From the NCBI GenBank assembly GCA_040285825.1, contig JAUPSS010000011.1, forward strand, positions 62,001 to 126,000: DNA of 64,000 nucleotides, in the 5' to 3' direction. The position numbers were made by a program, and so were the translations under genes. The notes beneath the pieces were generated by a model. It worked only from the letters and a program-made list of their open reading frames with translations. It was not told the DNA's origin and searched no databases. The DNA comes from Eukaryota sp. TZLM1-RC (taxonomy: Eukaryota; Metamonada: BaSk clade). Position 1 is the stretch's first letter; each line of letters starts with the position of its first letter. Positions 48,456-58,865 of the stretch are shown here, in pieces.

Positions 48456-50473
48456 CAGCACTCTCTTCTGATGTCTTTTTTAATTCCAATACTTCGAATT
48501 ATATTTTTAATTTAGATTTTAAAAACGCTTTCAATGCAGTGAAGAGGTCGTCCATCTTGCCCTTGCTTCAAACTCATTTTCCAGAAGCTGAGTCGTTCTT
48601 TTACAATTTTTATGGCTCACAGTCGACTCTTGTTTATGAGGAATTCAATCTAATATCATCATGTGGTGTCAAACAAGGTTATCCATTAGGTCCTTTCTTT
48701 TTCTGCCTTGCTATCCATCCTTCAATGTGTGAATTAAAACAAGAATTTCCAGATGTTCATATAACTGCTTATATGGATGACATATCAATAATTGGTCCAA
48801 TTGATTCATTGAGAACAATTGCTGAAATTGTTCAACAGCGCTATTATCAAATTGGTCTTTCTCTAAATATTTCCAAATGTTTATTGATTGGTAGAGAGCC
48901 TGCTGATCTCATTATTGATGATCAAAGTGTTCCTTTTATCAATTATTTTGAATCAGGATTTCGTTTTTTAGGTTGTTATTTAGGCAATTTTGATGAAATT
49001 CGAAATCAACTTTCCTCTATTTTGGATAATTTTGAAGAAGAATTGATGGTTCTTTCAGATTTAAATATTGAAAAACATCTTAAATTTTTCTTCCTCAGAA
49101 TTTGTTATTCAGGGAAATTTACTCATGTTTTACGATCAACATCACCATCTATATCTCTCGAATTTTGCAGAATTTTTAATGAATTAAGAACAAAATTTTT
49201 GGCTAATTTGCTCGATATTGATTCTTCTTTTTTACGTAGTCATATTTTTTGTAGCACAGAATTGGAGGCCTGGATTTTCACAAATCAAAATATTTGTGTA
49301 AAGCCGCATTCATTGGTGGAGGAAAAAATTTCGTTTTTGAATTTTTGAAACGTTTTCCTGAAAACCAGCATTTAATAGAATGTTGTGTTAGTGACTAATT
49401 AGTGTCCTTGCAGAGTGAAATTGAATGCATCTCTCCTCACATATGGTCCAAATGCTTTCCTGCTGATATTCAAGAAATTCCACCCAGGAGTTTGATTTCC
49501 TTGAAATTTGCATATGCTAAATTGCAGAAAAAGATATTAAAAGTTTTTGAAAACTTGGATTTCACTGTTCGTCTTAGCTTGGCTAAAGAAAAGAATCCCG
49601 TTTTTGCAAACTTTTTAATTGACCTCAAGGATAGTAGCTCAAGTTGTCTTATTTCCCAGATTCCAAATGTATATGGTCTATTATTAAATGATCATCAATG
49701 GACAACTGCCTTCAGGATGAGGTGTTTTCTGTGGCCATGTAGTGTGCCAAATGATTTGATTTGTCGTTGTGGTCAGCTCATCAATCTGAATCATTTATTT
49801 AGTCGCAAATTTAATATTACATATCGTTCAGTTGTTCACGATGCTGTTAGAGACCAACTATACGCTATGTGCAAAAGCCATCACATTGAAGCTTTTGTTG
49901 AACCACTTGTGCGAAGGTTGTCATCTGAAAATGAAGATGAAAATACTTTTGGGAAATGCTGTGCTGATTTAATTACCCCTGGGTCTGATGGTGTTATTAA
50001 AGTTGTTGATGTTGTCACTGTTGATGTTTGTAAAGACTCAGCAATTGATTTTGCTAAAAGAGATGAAACTCCACTTTGCTTTGCTGAAAAGAGCAAAATC
50101 AAAAAGTACAATGAACCCTTATCTCAGCTAGGATGTGTTGAGCTTTTCAAGTATCAGTTGGTTCCATTTGCTGTTTCTCTTTTTGGTAACATTGGAATAT
50201 CTGGCATTAAATTTCCTGAAGGTTTCAGAAGTTTAATAAAAGAAAGAGCAGGAAAAGAATTGAACTTCAATTTCTGGCACAATAGAATTGTTTTTGGTAT
50301 TCTTAAAGCAATTCCAGAAATGTTGACCAAAGCACTGTTACAATTAGGAATAGAGTATGAAAATCGCACGCTTAAAAGATTTGATGATGTTGATGCATGT
50401 ATTGAGGATATTGAGTTCTAGTTGTTTGTTTAATGTTTTGTTAGCGTTGAAAATAAATTTCAAATTTTTTCAT
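48456..50473 (+). mobile_element. Non-LTR retrotransposon family E, copy E2, inside Fanzor F3b
   Basis: A 2-kb, 5'-truncated element that starts within RT motif A (FNLDFKNAFNAV) and runs to the endonuclease and 3' tail. It is bounded on both sides by F3b sequence. ORFs: 48539-49348 (RT palm with GVKQGYPLGP and YMDDISIIG) and 49402-50421 (finger, VHDAVRDQLYAMCKS, CADLITPGSDG, VVDVVTVDVC). One frameshift near 49265 and one stop near 49396 separate them. It is the best-preserved RT-plus-endonuclease copy here. Confidence 0.88.
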
Positions 50474-51179
50474 TCAAGAATTAGCCAGTGTGCGTGAACA
50501 TGAAATTGAGCAGCAAAGAAATAGTCGGGTGATGAATCAAAACAAGAAATTCAAATGGTTGAAAATGACTCAGATGTCCTGGTCTTTGAAAAGTAGGATG
50601 AATGAAAAACAGAAACTATGGGCGACAACGTATACTGAAATAGATTACAACAGGAACCAAATGATGGAGTCTAACGAAATGACAATCGAAGATGCAAATA
50701 CCGAATTATCTTCGTTTGCTGCCAATTCAGCAACTTTTATAGATTGTTTCTAACCTTGTGGTTGCCAAACTTCGGCAAATTTTTTTCACAATTGACTTTT
50801 ACAGTCTTGATTTGTAAAAGCATTCATAAAATGCAAGCTTTTATTCACAGGCAAAAGACTGGAAGTTGGTTGTTAAAAAGCCTTGTTCAGAATTTTGGCA
50901 ACCTGAAAGACACTTTGATACTAATGGGTGATTAAGGTAAGAGCACTAAAATTTGAAACGTGATAGACCTAATCGAGGCATTGGAGGGATTCAATTTCTG
51001 AAAAGGAATGGATTTAAAGTATTGATGATTAATAAAGCTTTCACTTCAGTAAAATGTTCTGTTTGTTTTGAACAGGTTGCTACGTTTTTGACAGAAACAA
51101 ATTCCAGATTCTATGGTAGAGAAAAGACTCCTATTACTGCATGTCATGGTTTATAAGCTTGTAGCAGTGAAAGTTGCAG
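50474..51179 (+). pseudogene. Fanzor lineage F3, copy F3b, right part
   Basis: Resumes at the sequence equivalent to F3a position 32269 (QELASVREHEIEQQRNSR) and runs through NEKQKLWATTYTEIDYNRNQ, SFAANSATFID, the RuvC-II region LMINKAFTSVKCSVC and TACHGL. The catalytic Glu of RuvC-II is Lys here (INKAFTS). The third RuvC part is missing; hAT sequence follows. Stops and shifts are present. Between the two halves about 740 bp present in F3a are absent. Confidence 0.8.
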
Positions 51180-51180
51180 A

Positions 51181-51348
51181 CCAAACGTTTCCATTTTTGG
51201 AAGGCCGTAGACTCAGAAACGGAAAAACAATACGATGGGTATTTGGCGAATGTATTCAAATCAATTATCGAAGTAGGACAAGAATTTATTAATTGTGTTA
51301 TTACAGATTCTGCTCCCATCTGTTTAAACGCTGCTTAAAAAATGAATG
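51181..51348 (+). pseudogene. hAT transposase remnant hAT2, first part
   Basis: Plus-strand stretch with YDGYLANVFKSIIEVGQE and CVITDSAPICLNAA, the D-x-A/S region of the hAT catalytic core. It ends at the 12-bp sequence AAAAAATGAATG (51337-51348), which is the left copy of the A5 target duplication. Confidence 0.75.
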
Positions 51349-52485
51349 AGGTTCCCTTTTGATGTTCATCTGATCAATGGTGAATCAAATTTTTACTTGA
51401 ATCAACTGCAATTTGAATTAGAAAATTTGCCTAGTGATATCTGGATTCAGTGTTTTCCTCAAAATGTTCAAGAAATTCCCACCCGATCACTTCCAAATTT
51501 ACGTTTTTGCTTGAAAAAGCTTCAGCACCATCTGGTTAAATTATATGAAGGCTTGGATTATGAAGTAAGACTTGGCTTGGCCAAAACTAAAAATCCCGCT
51601 TTCGGTAATTTTTTAAAGGATATTCGTGATAGTTCAGCTGCTGCTTTAGTAACTCAAGTTCCCTCTGTTTATGGACTTTTGTTAAAAAACAATGAATGGC
51701 TTCTAAACATGCGTTTTCGTTGTTTTCTGTGGCCAAACAATTTGCCCAATCATTTAACTTGTAAATGTGGTAAACCTCTTTTGTTTACTCATCTTTTGAA
51801 CTGTAAACATTTCATTACGTTTAGAAGCAAAGTGCATAATAATGTCAGGGACCAAATTTATGTAATGTGCAAATCATATCGAGTAGATTCCTTTTTAGAA
51901 CCGTTGTTATCAAAATTAATTCTTGATGATCCCAATATTGATAGTACGCGTTACAACAGAGCTTCTATGGGTCTGACTAGAGGTGATCTAGTTGTTTCTG
52001 GTTTAAATGGTAGTTTTACTATTTTGGACGCCATGTCTATTGACCCTTGTAATTCCTCTAACGAACATCTCATTAACTCGGATGTAAATAATCCTCTTCT
52101 TGCAGGAGAAAAATATAAAATTGCTAAATATGCGAAACACATTTCCTCGGTTAATGAAAATTCTCATGCCCAATATAATTTATGTCCATTTGTTTTTTCT
52201 TTGCTTGGATCTCTAGGTAAGGCTGCTATGGCTTTCCTTGAGGATTTTGTTGTAGTTGTAAAGGAAAGAACTGGAAGAATTTTCAATCGTGTTTACTGGC
52301 AAAACAGGATTGTATTTTCTATTTTTAAGGGAATGGTAAAACTAATTTCTGATTCACTATCTTCTTTTGGGAAATTTTTTGAATCTTTAGCAATTAATTG
52401 TTTTGATGTAGGGGAGGCAGGTTTTGAGGATGTGGAGTTTTAATTGTGTATTTCATATTTGTTGTTGAATAAAAATAAATAATAA
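51349..52485 (+). mobile_element. Family A non-LTR insertion, copy A5 (intact frame), inside hAT2
   Basis: The best family A copy. One open frame of 365 codons (51346-52443) begins after the RT palm (RFPFDVHLINGE) and runs to the stop. Blocks: LPNHLTCKCGKPLLFTHLLNC finger, VHNNVRDQIYVMCKS, RGDLVVSGLNGSF with ILDAMSID, and FNRVYWQNRIVFSIFKG. The tail is GTTGTTGAATAAAAATAAAT. Flanks AAAAAATGAATG at 51337-51348 and 52486-52497 form the target duplication, although its A-run may partly be element tail. As only the C-terminal third is present, it cannot move by itself. Confidence 0.88.
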
Positions 52486-52497
52486 AAAAAATGAATG

Positions 52498-53048
52498 GTC
52501 AGTTCCATAATTCAAAGCACAAGGTGTGCTATTCACACATTGAACTCGTTCAATCAAGACATCTGTGATGCCATTTCTCCACAAAGCATTCAACCAATGA
52601 TTGAGTTAAGGACGCCTGCTCTCAGCGTCGTCAACTTTATCCTCAACAAACCTTTTATCAAAAAATTAACGAAAAGGTTTCCACACAAAAGAAAATTTGC
52701 AGTCACGAGATTTTACACCCATTTCTTAGTTTTAGTAAGCCTGTATGAGATTTTTCCAAATATAACTCACACGTTGACCCACGAAGAATACAATAAGTGG
52801 TCAGGAATGATTGAACAAAGAATATACGTTCTAAATCTGCTGAAGTCAAGTCAATGGTATCTAATGAAAGTTATTGGACCAGCATTAAAGTTTTAATCGA
52901 TTATTTGAAGTTACTCGTCAATATCATGCAGAAAATCGACAGTTTGACACACATTATGGGTAAACTTATCAATGTCTTCGATCAGAACAGAAAAAACTGC
53001 TCATTGTTTGGTGTTCATCCACCATGTAAAATAGACTGTAGTTTTTGA
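52498..53048 (+). pseudogene. hAT transposase remnant hAT2, second part
   Basis: Continuation of the hAT core after A5: IIQSTRCAIHTLNSFNQDI (the C-x-x-H-x-L-N box), FILNKPFIKKLTKRF, TRFYTHFLVLVSLYE (counterpart of the TRW box) and SYWTSIKVLIDYLKLL. One frameshift lies near 52870. The C-terminal dimerisation domain is not seen here. Confidence 0.72.
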
Positions 53049-53392
53049 GTGTTTTGTATGCGTTTCCAAATAAAAACAAATTTAACCAAAACAAAATTTT
53101 TGAGTGTTGATGAGTTTTCTCAATAAATGGGTTAGTACTGGATCCAGGCTTGAAAATTTTACTTGTAAAATGAGTAATTTAAATGAGTACATTATGTGAA
53201 ATTTATCCTTAAAGTAAAGTATTAAAGTACTTTACTACTTTAGTTATCCCTCATGGTTGTTTTTTATCGGAATTTCCACCATTGCCAACTTTACTAGTAC
53301 AAATATTGTTTTGATTTTGGCAAAATTTGTCTGAATTTTGGGACACCTCCCAACTTCTAGATTTGCTGACACTGTTCAGTTGATATACAACA
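53049..53392. other. Intergenic, A/T-rich
   Basis: No gene seen; upstream flank of the tail-anchored protein gene. Confidence 0.4.
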
Positions 53393-54028
53393 ATGAATCC
53401 AATGTCTTCGCCAAAGATAACTGCACTTTTCCACGGATTCCCAAAGGACAGTTCTGGAAGAGTTTCCAAACAAACTATCAAAAATTGGCTATCAGATAAC
53501 CATCTCAATGACAATGCTGTGCATTATGTTCTTTCCAATATCCCATCAGACCGCATTTCACTTCAACAGTTCGAATCCACAGTACATGAAGTGGCAAATC
53601 AAACAACCAGACCCTTGTCTACACCAGTTTCGCAACAGTCCTTTCATTTGAACGAAAAAACTGAAGTGAGTGATGATCCTTCTACTTCAGATCGGTTCTC
53701 CATTTCAGATTCAATTGATTCGGAGCACAAGTCATCACCATCACCATCAGTAGATTCATTCACACCAATAATTAATGGATCGAGAAAAACAAAACCGAAA
53801 CACCAACAGGAAATTGTTTCAACAAATACTCAACTCACAAAGAAGCTCGATGACCTAGTCTCTGTGCTGGACCAAAGGGACTACCATAATGACTCTTTAA
53901 TCAACAGAATTGCGCATTTAGAGAGGGAAATTTCACAAATCAAACAGTTTATGTGTGGCGTTTTCATAACAGTTTTGGTTGTTCTTGTAGTTTTAATAAG
54001 AAACATTAATGTTGTAAATCTGGCTTAG
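53393..54028 (+). CDS. Tail-anchored protein with EF-hand-like N-terminus and coiled coil
   Basis: 211 residues, ATG at 53393. Residues about 8-60 resemble a pair of degenerate EF-hand-like helices (GFPKDSSGRVSKQTIKNWL, then IPSDRISLQQFE) without full calcium ligands. A Ser-rich acidic linker follows. Residues about 140-180 form a coiled coil (LTKKLDDLVSVLDQRD, then LINRIAHLEREISQIK). The last 25 residues hold one hydrophobic segment (FITVLVVLVVLI) near the very C-terminus, the layout of a tail-anchored membrane protein of ER, mitochondria or peroxisomes. I do not recognise an orthologue. Confidence 0.7.
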   Translation: MNPMSSPKITALFHGFPKDSSGRVSKQTIKNWLSDNHLNDNAVHYVLSNIPSDRISLQQFESTVHEVANQTTRPLSTPVSQQSFHLNEKTEVSDDPSTSDRFSISDSIDSEHKSSPSPSVDSFTPIINGSRKTKPKHQQEIVSTNTQLTKKLDDLVSVLDQRDYHNDSLINRIAHLEREISQIKQFMCGVFITVLVVLVVLIRNINVVNLA

Positions 54029-54405
54029 AATCAATACTATGCATAAATGCAGTTCCACTCACCAATTGTGAGAAATCTCAATTTATATTTTTTGACAAGA
54101 GCGTTCACTCAATACCAGACATACGAATTACAAGGTGTTGGTCCCACAAGTGGGGTGGTATCTGCAGTGGGGATGTGTTGTTCATAAAGACTTCATTTGT
54201 GAAATAACGTAAACTAAAAGTATTTACTGCTACACAATACAAAAGAGCTTCTCACAAAGCCTCTAAATACACAATACAGAAAAAAGTAACTGAAAATCCG
54301 CCAGGAATCACGACATTGTGGCCACAGTAAAATAAACTATGTGGTACCTGAAACGACAACAACTAAAACCAATGAACAGATAAACAAAAGAAACGGTCCA
54401 TTGAA

Positions 54406-54627
54406 TCAAAGTTTGGCTAGACTGGTGGCAAAGGCTGCAACTTCGGTATTGACACTATCTCTGAGTCGATCGAAAAGTGCGGGAGAAACGTCAAACTGAT
54501 GATCAAAGTGTAACTTCTTTGCGTCAATTGTCTCATCAAAGGAGTTTAAAAAGTCCGTTAAGCAAGTGAGTTGGCCAGAAAGGGCGATCTGTAGCTTCAA
54601 TGCCTCTCGAACAAGGATGTTGGACAT
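54406..54627 (-). CDS. Small helical protein, function unknown, start uncertain
   Basis: 73 residues from the ATG at 54627. The same frame is open for at least 25 more codons upstream (TSYRQLIVLLDNSL), so the true start or an upstream exon is not fixed. The sequence is predicted helical (LVREALKLQIALSGQL, then FDRLRDSVNTEVAAFATSL) and host-like in composition. It could be a small subunit of a larger complex; I cannot name it. Confidence 0.5.
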   Translation of the reverse strand: MSNILVREALKLQIALSGQLTCLTDFLNSFDETIDAKKLHFDHQFDVSPALFDRLRDSVNTEVAAFATSLAKL

Positions 54628-54836
54628 CAAGGAGTTGTCCAGTAATACTATAAGTTGTCTATAACTCGTGAGTTTTAAATAAATATGGGTTGTGCACGAA
54701 TTCCATAAATTAAATTTTTTCCATAGTTGTGTCTGTTTTTGAGATGTAGAAATAACTACTACTATTTGTGGGCTCTACGTTTGTCTTGATTGTTGGGAGA
54801 AAAAAAAGATTAAGAACAAACATTTGTCCCTATTTA

Positions 54837-55759
54837 TAATACTATATTTATTGAATTTGCACACTTAATTAAATTAACTCAATACTAATGGGACGACTAT
54901 CATTGAATCAAGATTTCCTCTACAAAATCTTGATCTGCTTGCTGTCTAGCTAAAGCTTCTCTTATTCGATTGAAAAACCGCGGTAATCTATTAATAATGG
55001 CAAATTGAATCCGTGAACGCCATAAAAAAATATCAAATCTTTTCATTGTTTTTTCTTGCACCATTTTTTGGAAGTCATCCAAAAAAGTTTCTGCTTCAAC
55101 TGATAATCTTCCATTTATCGAAAATGGGAAAGCAATAAAAACCAGCTGTGTATTTCTATCGACATTTGCCTCTTCAATTTCTTTATCATATTTTCTATGT
55201 TTTTCGTTTGCTTTAAAATCCAGAGCAGCCACAGGATTAAGTTTTCTTCTGTGAACCAAAGTATCATTTGCAACATTTCATGAGACAAAGTCAACAATAG
55301 CTTCAGAATTATCAATCCAATCACAGTATACATCACCTCTATCATCAGAACCAAAATTATTCAGAGAAAGTGTTTCCTTCAGCAGGGGCTCTTTGATACA
55401 CGATATCCTTGCAGTTTGTGCCATATTGAAAACAGTGTCTCTAACAGCATCATGTAATGAAGAACGATAAGTTATCAATTTAGAGCAATTTAGAGCATGG
55501 CCCAAAGTGAGTTGAGGTGAATTCGAACAAATACATTTTTCTTTTGATAATAATTGATTAACGGGGATATTCAAATATAATCTCATTTTTGTTACAAATG
55601 TCTTATTAGTGGCACACAATCCAAATCTTCGTGGTACAATGGTTACAAAAAGTGAAGAATCTGAAGACTTATTTTCACAAACACCCTTTTCCAATTTCAA
55701 TGAGTGAAGATCTTGATTTAAAACAGCCGAGCTGCATATATTAATCCCTATATATTATA
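54837..55759 (-). mobile_element. Family C non-LTR insertion, copy C4
   Basis: A minus-strand copy of family C, very close to C1, including the CICSNSPQLTLGHALNC finger, SSLHDAVRDTVF and RGDVYCDWIDNSEAIVDF. It is flanked by an 11-bp duplication TCCCTATTTAT (54826-54836 and 55760-55770). About 17 extra bases sit at the truncated 5' end. A frameshift near 55250 breaks the ORF. Confidence 0.85.
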
Positions 55760-55879
55760 TCCCTATTTATCGAGGCAACTTGTTATTGACAACAATAATT
55801 TTTTTTCATGAATGAACTATTAGAAAACTGCTCATCACTAATATTAAAAATTAAACACACTTTTTCCGCTATAGGAAAA

Positions 55880-56365
55880 TTTGAACAGTAGGATGAATGA
55901 AAAACAAAAGCAATGGGCGACAAAGTATACTGAGGTAGATTACGACAGGAACCAAATGATAGAGTCTAACGAAATGACAATCGAAGATGCAAACACCGAA
56001 TTATCTGTGTTTGCTGCCAATTCAGCAACTTTTATAGATTTTTCCAACATTGTGGTTGCCAAACTTCGCCAAGTTTTTTTGACAATTGACTTTTACAGTC
56101 ATGACTTGTGGAGCATTCATAGAATGCAAGTTTTATTCACAAGCAAAAGACTGAAAGTTGGTTGTTAAAAAGCCTTGTTCAGAATTTTGGCAACCCGAAA
56201 GACACTTTGGTACTAATGAATGATTATGGTAAAAAGGTTCCAAGAATTTGAAACATCAGAGGCCTACTCGTGGCATTGGATGGATTCAATTTCTGAAAAG
56301 GAATGGATTTGAAATATTGATGATTAATGAAGCTTTCACTTCAGTAAAATGTCCGGTTTGTTTTT
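55880..56365 (+). pseudogene. Fanzor lineage F3, copy F3c (middle part)
   Basis: Plus-strand fragment matching F3a 32390-32880: MNEKQKQWATKYTEVDYDRNQ, FAANSATFIDFSN, a frameshift near 56135, then FLKRNGFEILMINEAFTSVKCPVC, where it stops short of the second cysteine pair. RuvC-II Glu is kept. Confidence 0.8.
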
Positions 56366-57095
56366 GTTTTTTGTTGTTTTGCTTGATCATTTTATGTAAC
56401 AATACAACACATGTTTATTATCACATATCAAGGATCCACTGCTGAAGTGTCTATAATTAATATGCAATTGATACAACTATACGATGTAAATGAACACGTT
56501 GATAATAAGGTAAATGTAAGATCAAGATCTATTTTTTAGTAGTACATGCATTTTCAAATACCACAAATCTTATCTGTACACATTACATAGTAATTACTGT
56601 GTTGTAAGACAAGAATCTAGAGACTTAGGGGGAAATACAATGATTGACTTGTACATCAAACAAAGTTACACTGATGCAAGAAGAACGAAAACCACTAGAA
56701 AATGGCGATGAAGATTTCTAACAGTGTAATGCAAAAGTGATCGAAACCCTGTATAAAGCAATGACTAGCTGTTAGACGAGGTGAAGAATGCTGTATTGTG
56801 AGCTCATGCAAACGTCTTTTAAGCACATCCTTCTTGAATTGAGAATTTGTAGAGTTGCAAAGAAAGGCCTAATGGAAAAAAAGGGGTTGAGTCTTCGCTC
56901 TAATACTCCAATCCTATGCGGAGGAGTTGCTAATCTTCTCTGTTTAGTTCCTGTTTTAGGAGATGCCTCAAGAGTTGCCTCTTGGGCATTTCAATAGGAT
57001 TGCGAAAATGAGAAAATTCTACGGTAGAAAAGACAGCAGCACAGCGTGGAAAATTTTTGCACATTTGATGTTGGTGCTTTTTTGTTAAACCACTT
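56366..57095. other. Unassigned sequence
   Basis: No gene recognised. A 69-codon frame at 56788-56997 contains a hydrophobic stretch but no familiar motif. Confidence 0.3.
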
Positions 57096-57103
57096 TTTAT
57101 TTA

Positions 57104-57167
57104 GACCCTGACTAAATGTACCATTGATTGCACCATAAATTATAATTTTTTTGGTAAATGTACCATA
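57104..57167 (+). repeat. Left terminal inverted repeat of the Mutator-like element
   Basis: 64 bases; pairs with 58074-58137 with one mismatch (G at 57118). Confidence 0.88.
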
Positions 57168-57246
57168 ATGAAAACGTACCACAATTTAATCAACGTACCA
57201 CATTCTGTTTCGTCTGAACTTCACATATGGACTTCTCTGATCTTAA

Positions 57247-57964
57247 GGCAGACAGTTTCTGGTTTGTCATACAACTTATGATTTCAACCTTGGACAGAGG
57301 GCTTCATCTCGAGTTGAATCAATTCACAGTGTTCTAAAAAGATATCTTACAGTATCCACCGGTGATTTGGCAGATATTGCGGAGAAGACGGTTGTTATGT
57401 GGTCTGATATAGTGGCTGAACACAAACTTCAAGAGACTAGAGACGCTGATATTAACTTGATCTATCCAGAATACGTAAATTCTTTCATTCAACCTATCTT
57501 GAAAAAACTTCCCAATTTCATCTGCATCCTGGTTGCGGACGAAGTGATAAGATCACAATCACAATGCGACTCTCTTCCCAATGATCGGCTTTCATCCAAC
57601 TTTGGTCTTCCGTCATCATCTCAGCTTCTTCAACTGTATGAAAGCGGAAACCAACTCTCAGTCGATTTATTAGGAGCATTCCCATGTTCCTATTCAAGTT
57701 CCCTCACAGCCAGAAGTTCCTGTTCCAACTGATACCACGCCGTTAGAGCTTCTTTCTTCCGCTTCGTAATCCGAAGAACAGCGTCAATTTGTGACGTCTT
57801 CTTTAAACCAATTGGTGACATCCGTACAGAACATACCTTCTGCTCCTTCTGTAAAAAAGACAAGGGGACGACCTTTAGGATCTAGAGGTACCCGTAGAAA
57901 TCCTGCTGCATTTGAAGTGCCTCCTGTGAAACGTCCACGAGGTAGACCACGTAAAAACTGTTAA
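57247..57964 (+). pseudogene. C-terminal remnant of a Mutator-like transposase with AT-hooks
   Basis: The frame from 57247 reads FNLGQRASSRVESIHSVLKR followed by LTVSTGDLADIAEKTV. This corresponds to the block N-x-T/A-x-S-R-V-E-S-x-H-x-x-L-K after the catalytic core of MULE/FAR1-type transposases. After a frame change and a stop (57730-57732) the protein ends in two AT-hook-like motifs, TRGRPLG and RGRPRKN, typical DNA-binding tails. The DDE core is absent, so the element cannot move by itself. Confidence 0.75.
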
Positions 57965-58073
57965 GTTATAACTGTTCCATTGCTTGTTTTATAGAGCTTT
58001 TGTTTCCGCCAATAAAGTTGTATTGATTACAGGTTTTCTATAAAAAATGCCTTTTATAGTACATCAGTTAATA

Positions 58074-58137
58074 TATGGTACATTTACCAAAAAAATTATA
58101 ATTTATGGTGCAATCAATGGTAGATTTAGTCAGGGTC
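58074..58137 (-). repeat. Right terminal inverted repeat of the Mutator-like element
   Basis: Inverted copy of 57104-57167. Confidence 0.88.
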
Positions 58138-58145
58138 TTTATTTA

Positions 58146-58800
58146 TTCCAACAAAAACAAACTATACGACAAAGTTAAAATTCTATGTCTTCATTACCCA
58201 AATCAGCCAAGAAGAATTGACTGCAAGTTTTTCTTACATAAAAGTGTCCAAGAGATAACAAAACTGAAGATAATGAGGGAACAACACCCTCGAAAATTCA
58301 ATATACAATTCTGTTTTGGCCAAAAAATCTTGTCAAAAACTCTCCCAGTAGGTTGTTTCACAATTTCAACAAAATCATCCAGAAAAGATAAAGCAAGAGG
58401 TCCAAGCGTTCCATAAAGGGAAACTGCAAAAGGACAAAAGGACAGAGGACATAAAAAGTATGCGATTCTGCAATCAAAGATAACAATTTTGCTTTATTTT
58501 TGTCAATTTTGGCTTTTTCGGAAACAGTTAAGGGGGCTTTACATTTTGATTGAGCCAGTGGAATAAAGGAATCATTACAGACATCAGTGGATCTCACATC
58601 TGTAATAATGGTAGTACCTTCAAGACCTTCAAGCATTAAATCACCTCTGATTCGACCAAACGAATTCAAAGTATCTTCATCAACCAAACGGGAAAGTAAT
58701 GGTTCCAAATAGGAAAGAATTCTGTGTGACTTTGACATACAATAGAGCTGATTTCTTACTGCATCATGAACTTTGGTGCTTTTAGAATACATGTTAGTTG
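58146..58800 (-). pseudogene. Family D-like non-LTR C-terminus, copy D3
   Basis: Minus-strand endonuclease-end fragment: KVHDAVRNQLYCMSKSH, then SYLEPLLSRLVDEDTLNSFG, RIRGDLMLEGLEG and IITDVRSTDVC. It matches the end of D2 at the overlap YCMSKS. It supplies the endonuclease part that D1 and D2 lack, so it shows that family D did have this domain. The frame breaks near 58400. Confidence 0.72.
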
Positions 58801-58865
58801 ACTTTTGATTATTATATCTATATTTACTTAGGGAATAACGAATAAGAAATCATCCATTACATAAC

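Larger units (their letters stand above)
57104..58137 (+). mobile_element. Mutator-like DNA element with 64-bp TIRs and 8-bp TSD
   Basis: 1034 bp bounded by inverted repeats 57104-57167 and 58074-58137 that begin GACCCTGAC and differ at one position. The direct repeat TTTATTTA lies at 57096-57103 and 58138-58145. TIR length and the 8-bp duplication fit Mutator-like elements, and the internal sequence encodes part of such a transposase. It is internally deleted and non-autonomous. Confidence 0.85.

Noticed and set aside
49402-50421. Calling this a stand-alone host gene
   Set aside because: It continues the RT ORF 48539-49348 after one frameshift and one stop, and matches the C-termini of the other non-LTR copies.
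57097-58144. Reading the 57-58 kb inverted-repeat element as a small Polinton/Maverick derivative (AG...CT ends, 6-bp TSD)
   Set aside because: The longer 8-bp duplication and the MULE-type transposase remnant inside fit a Mutator-like element better.
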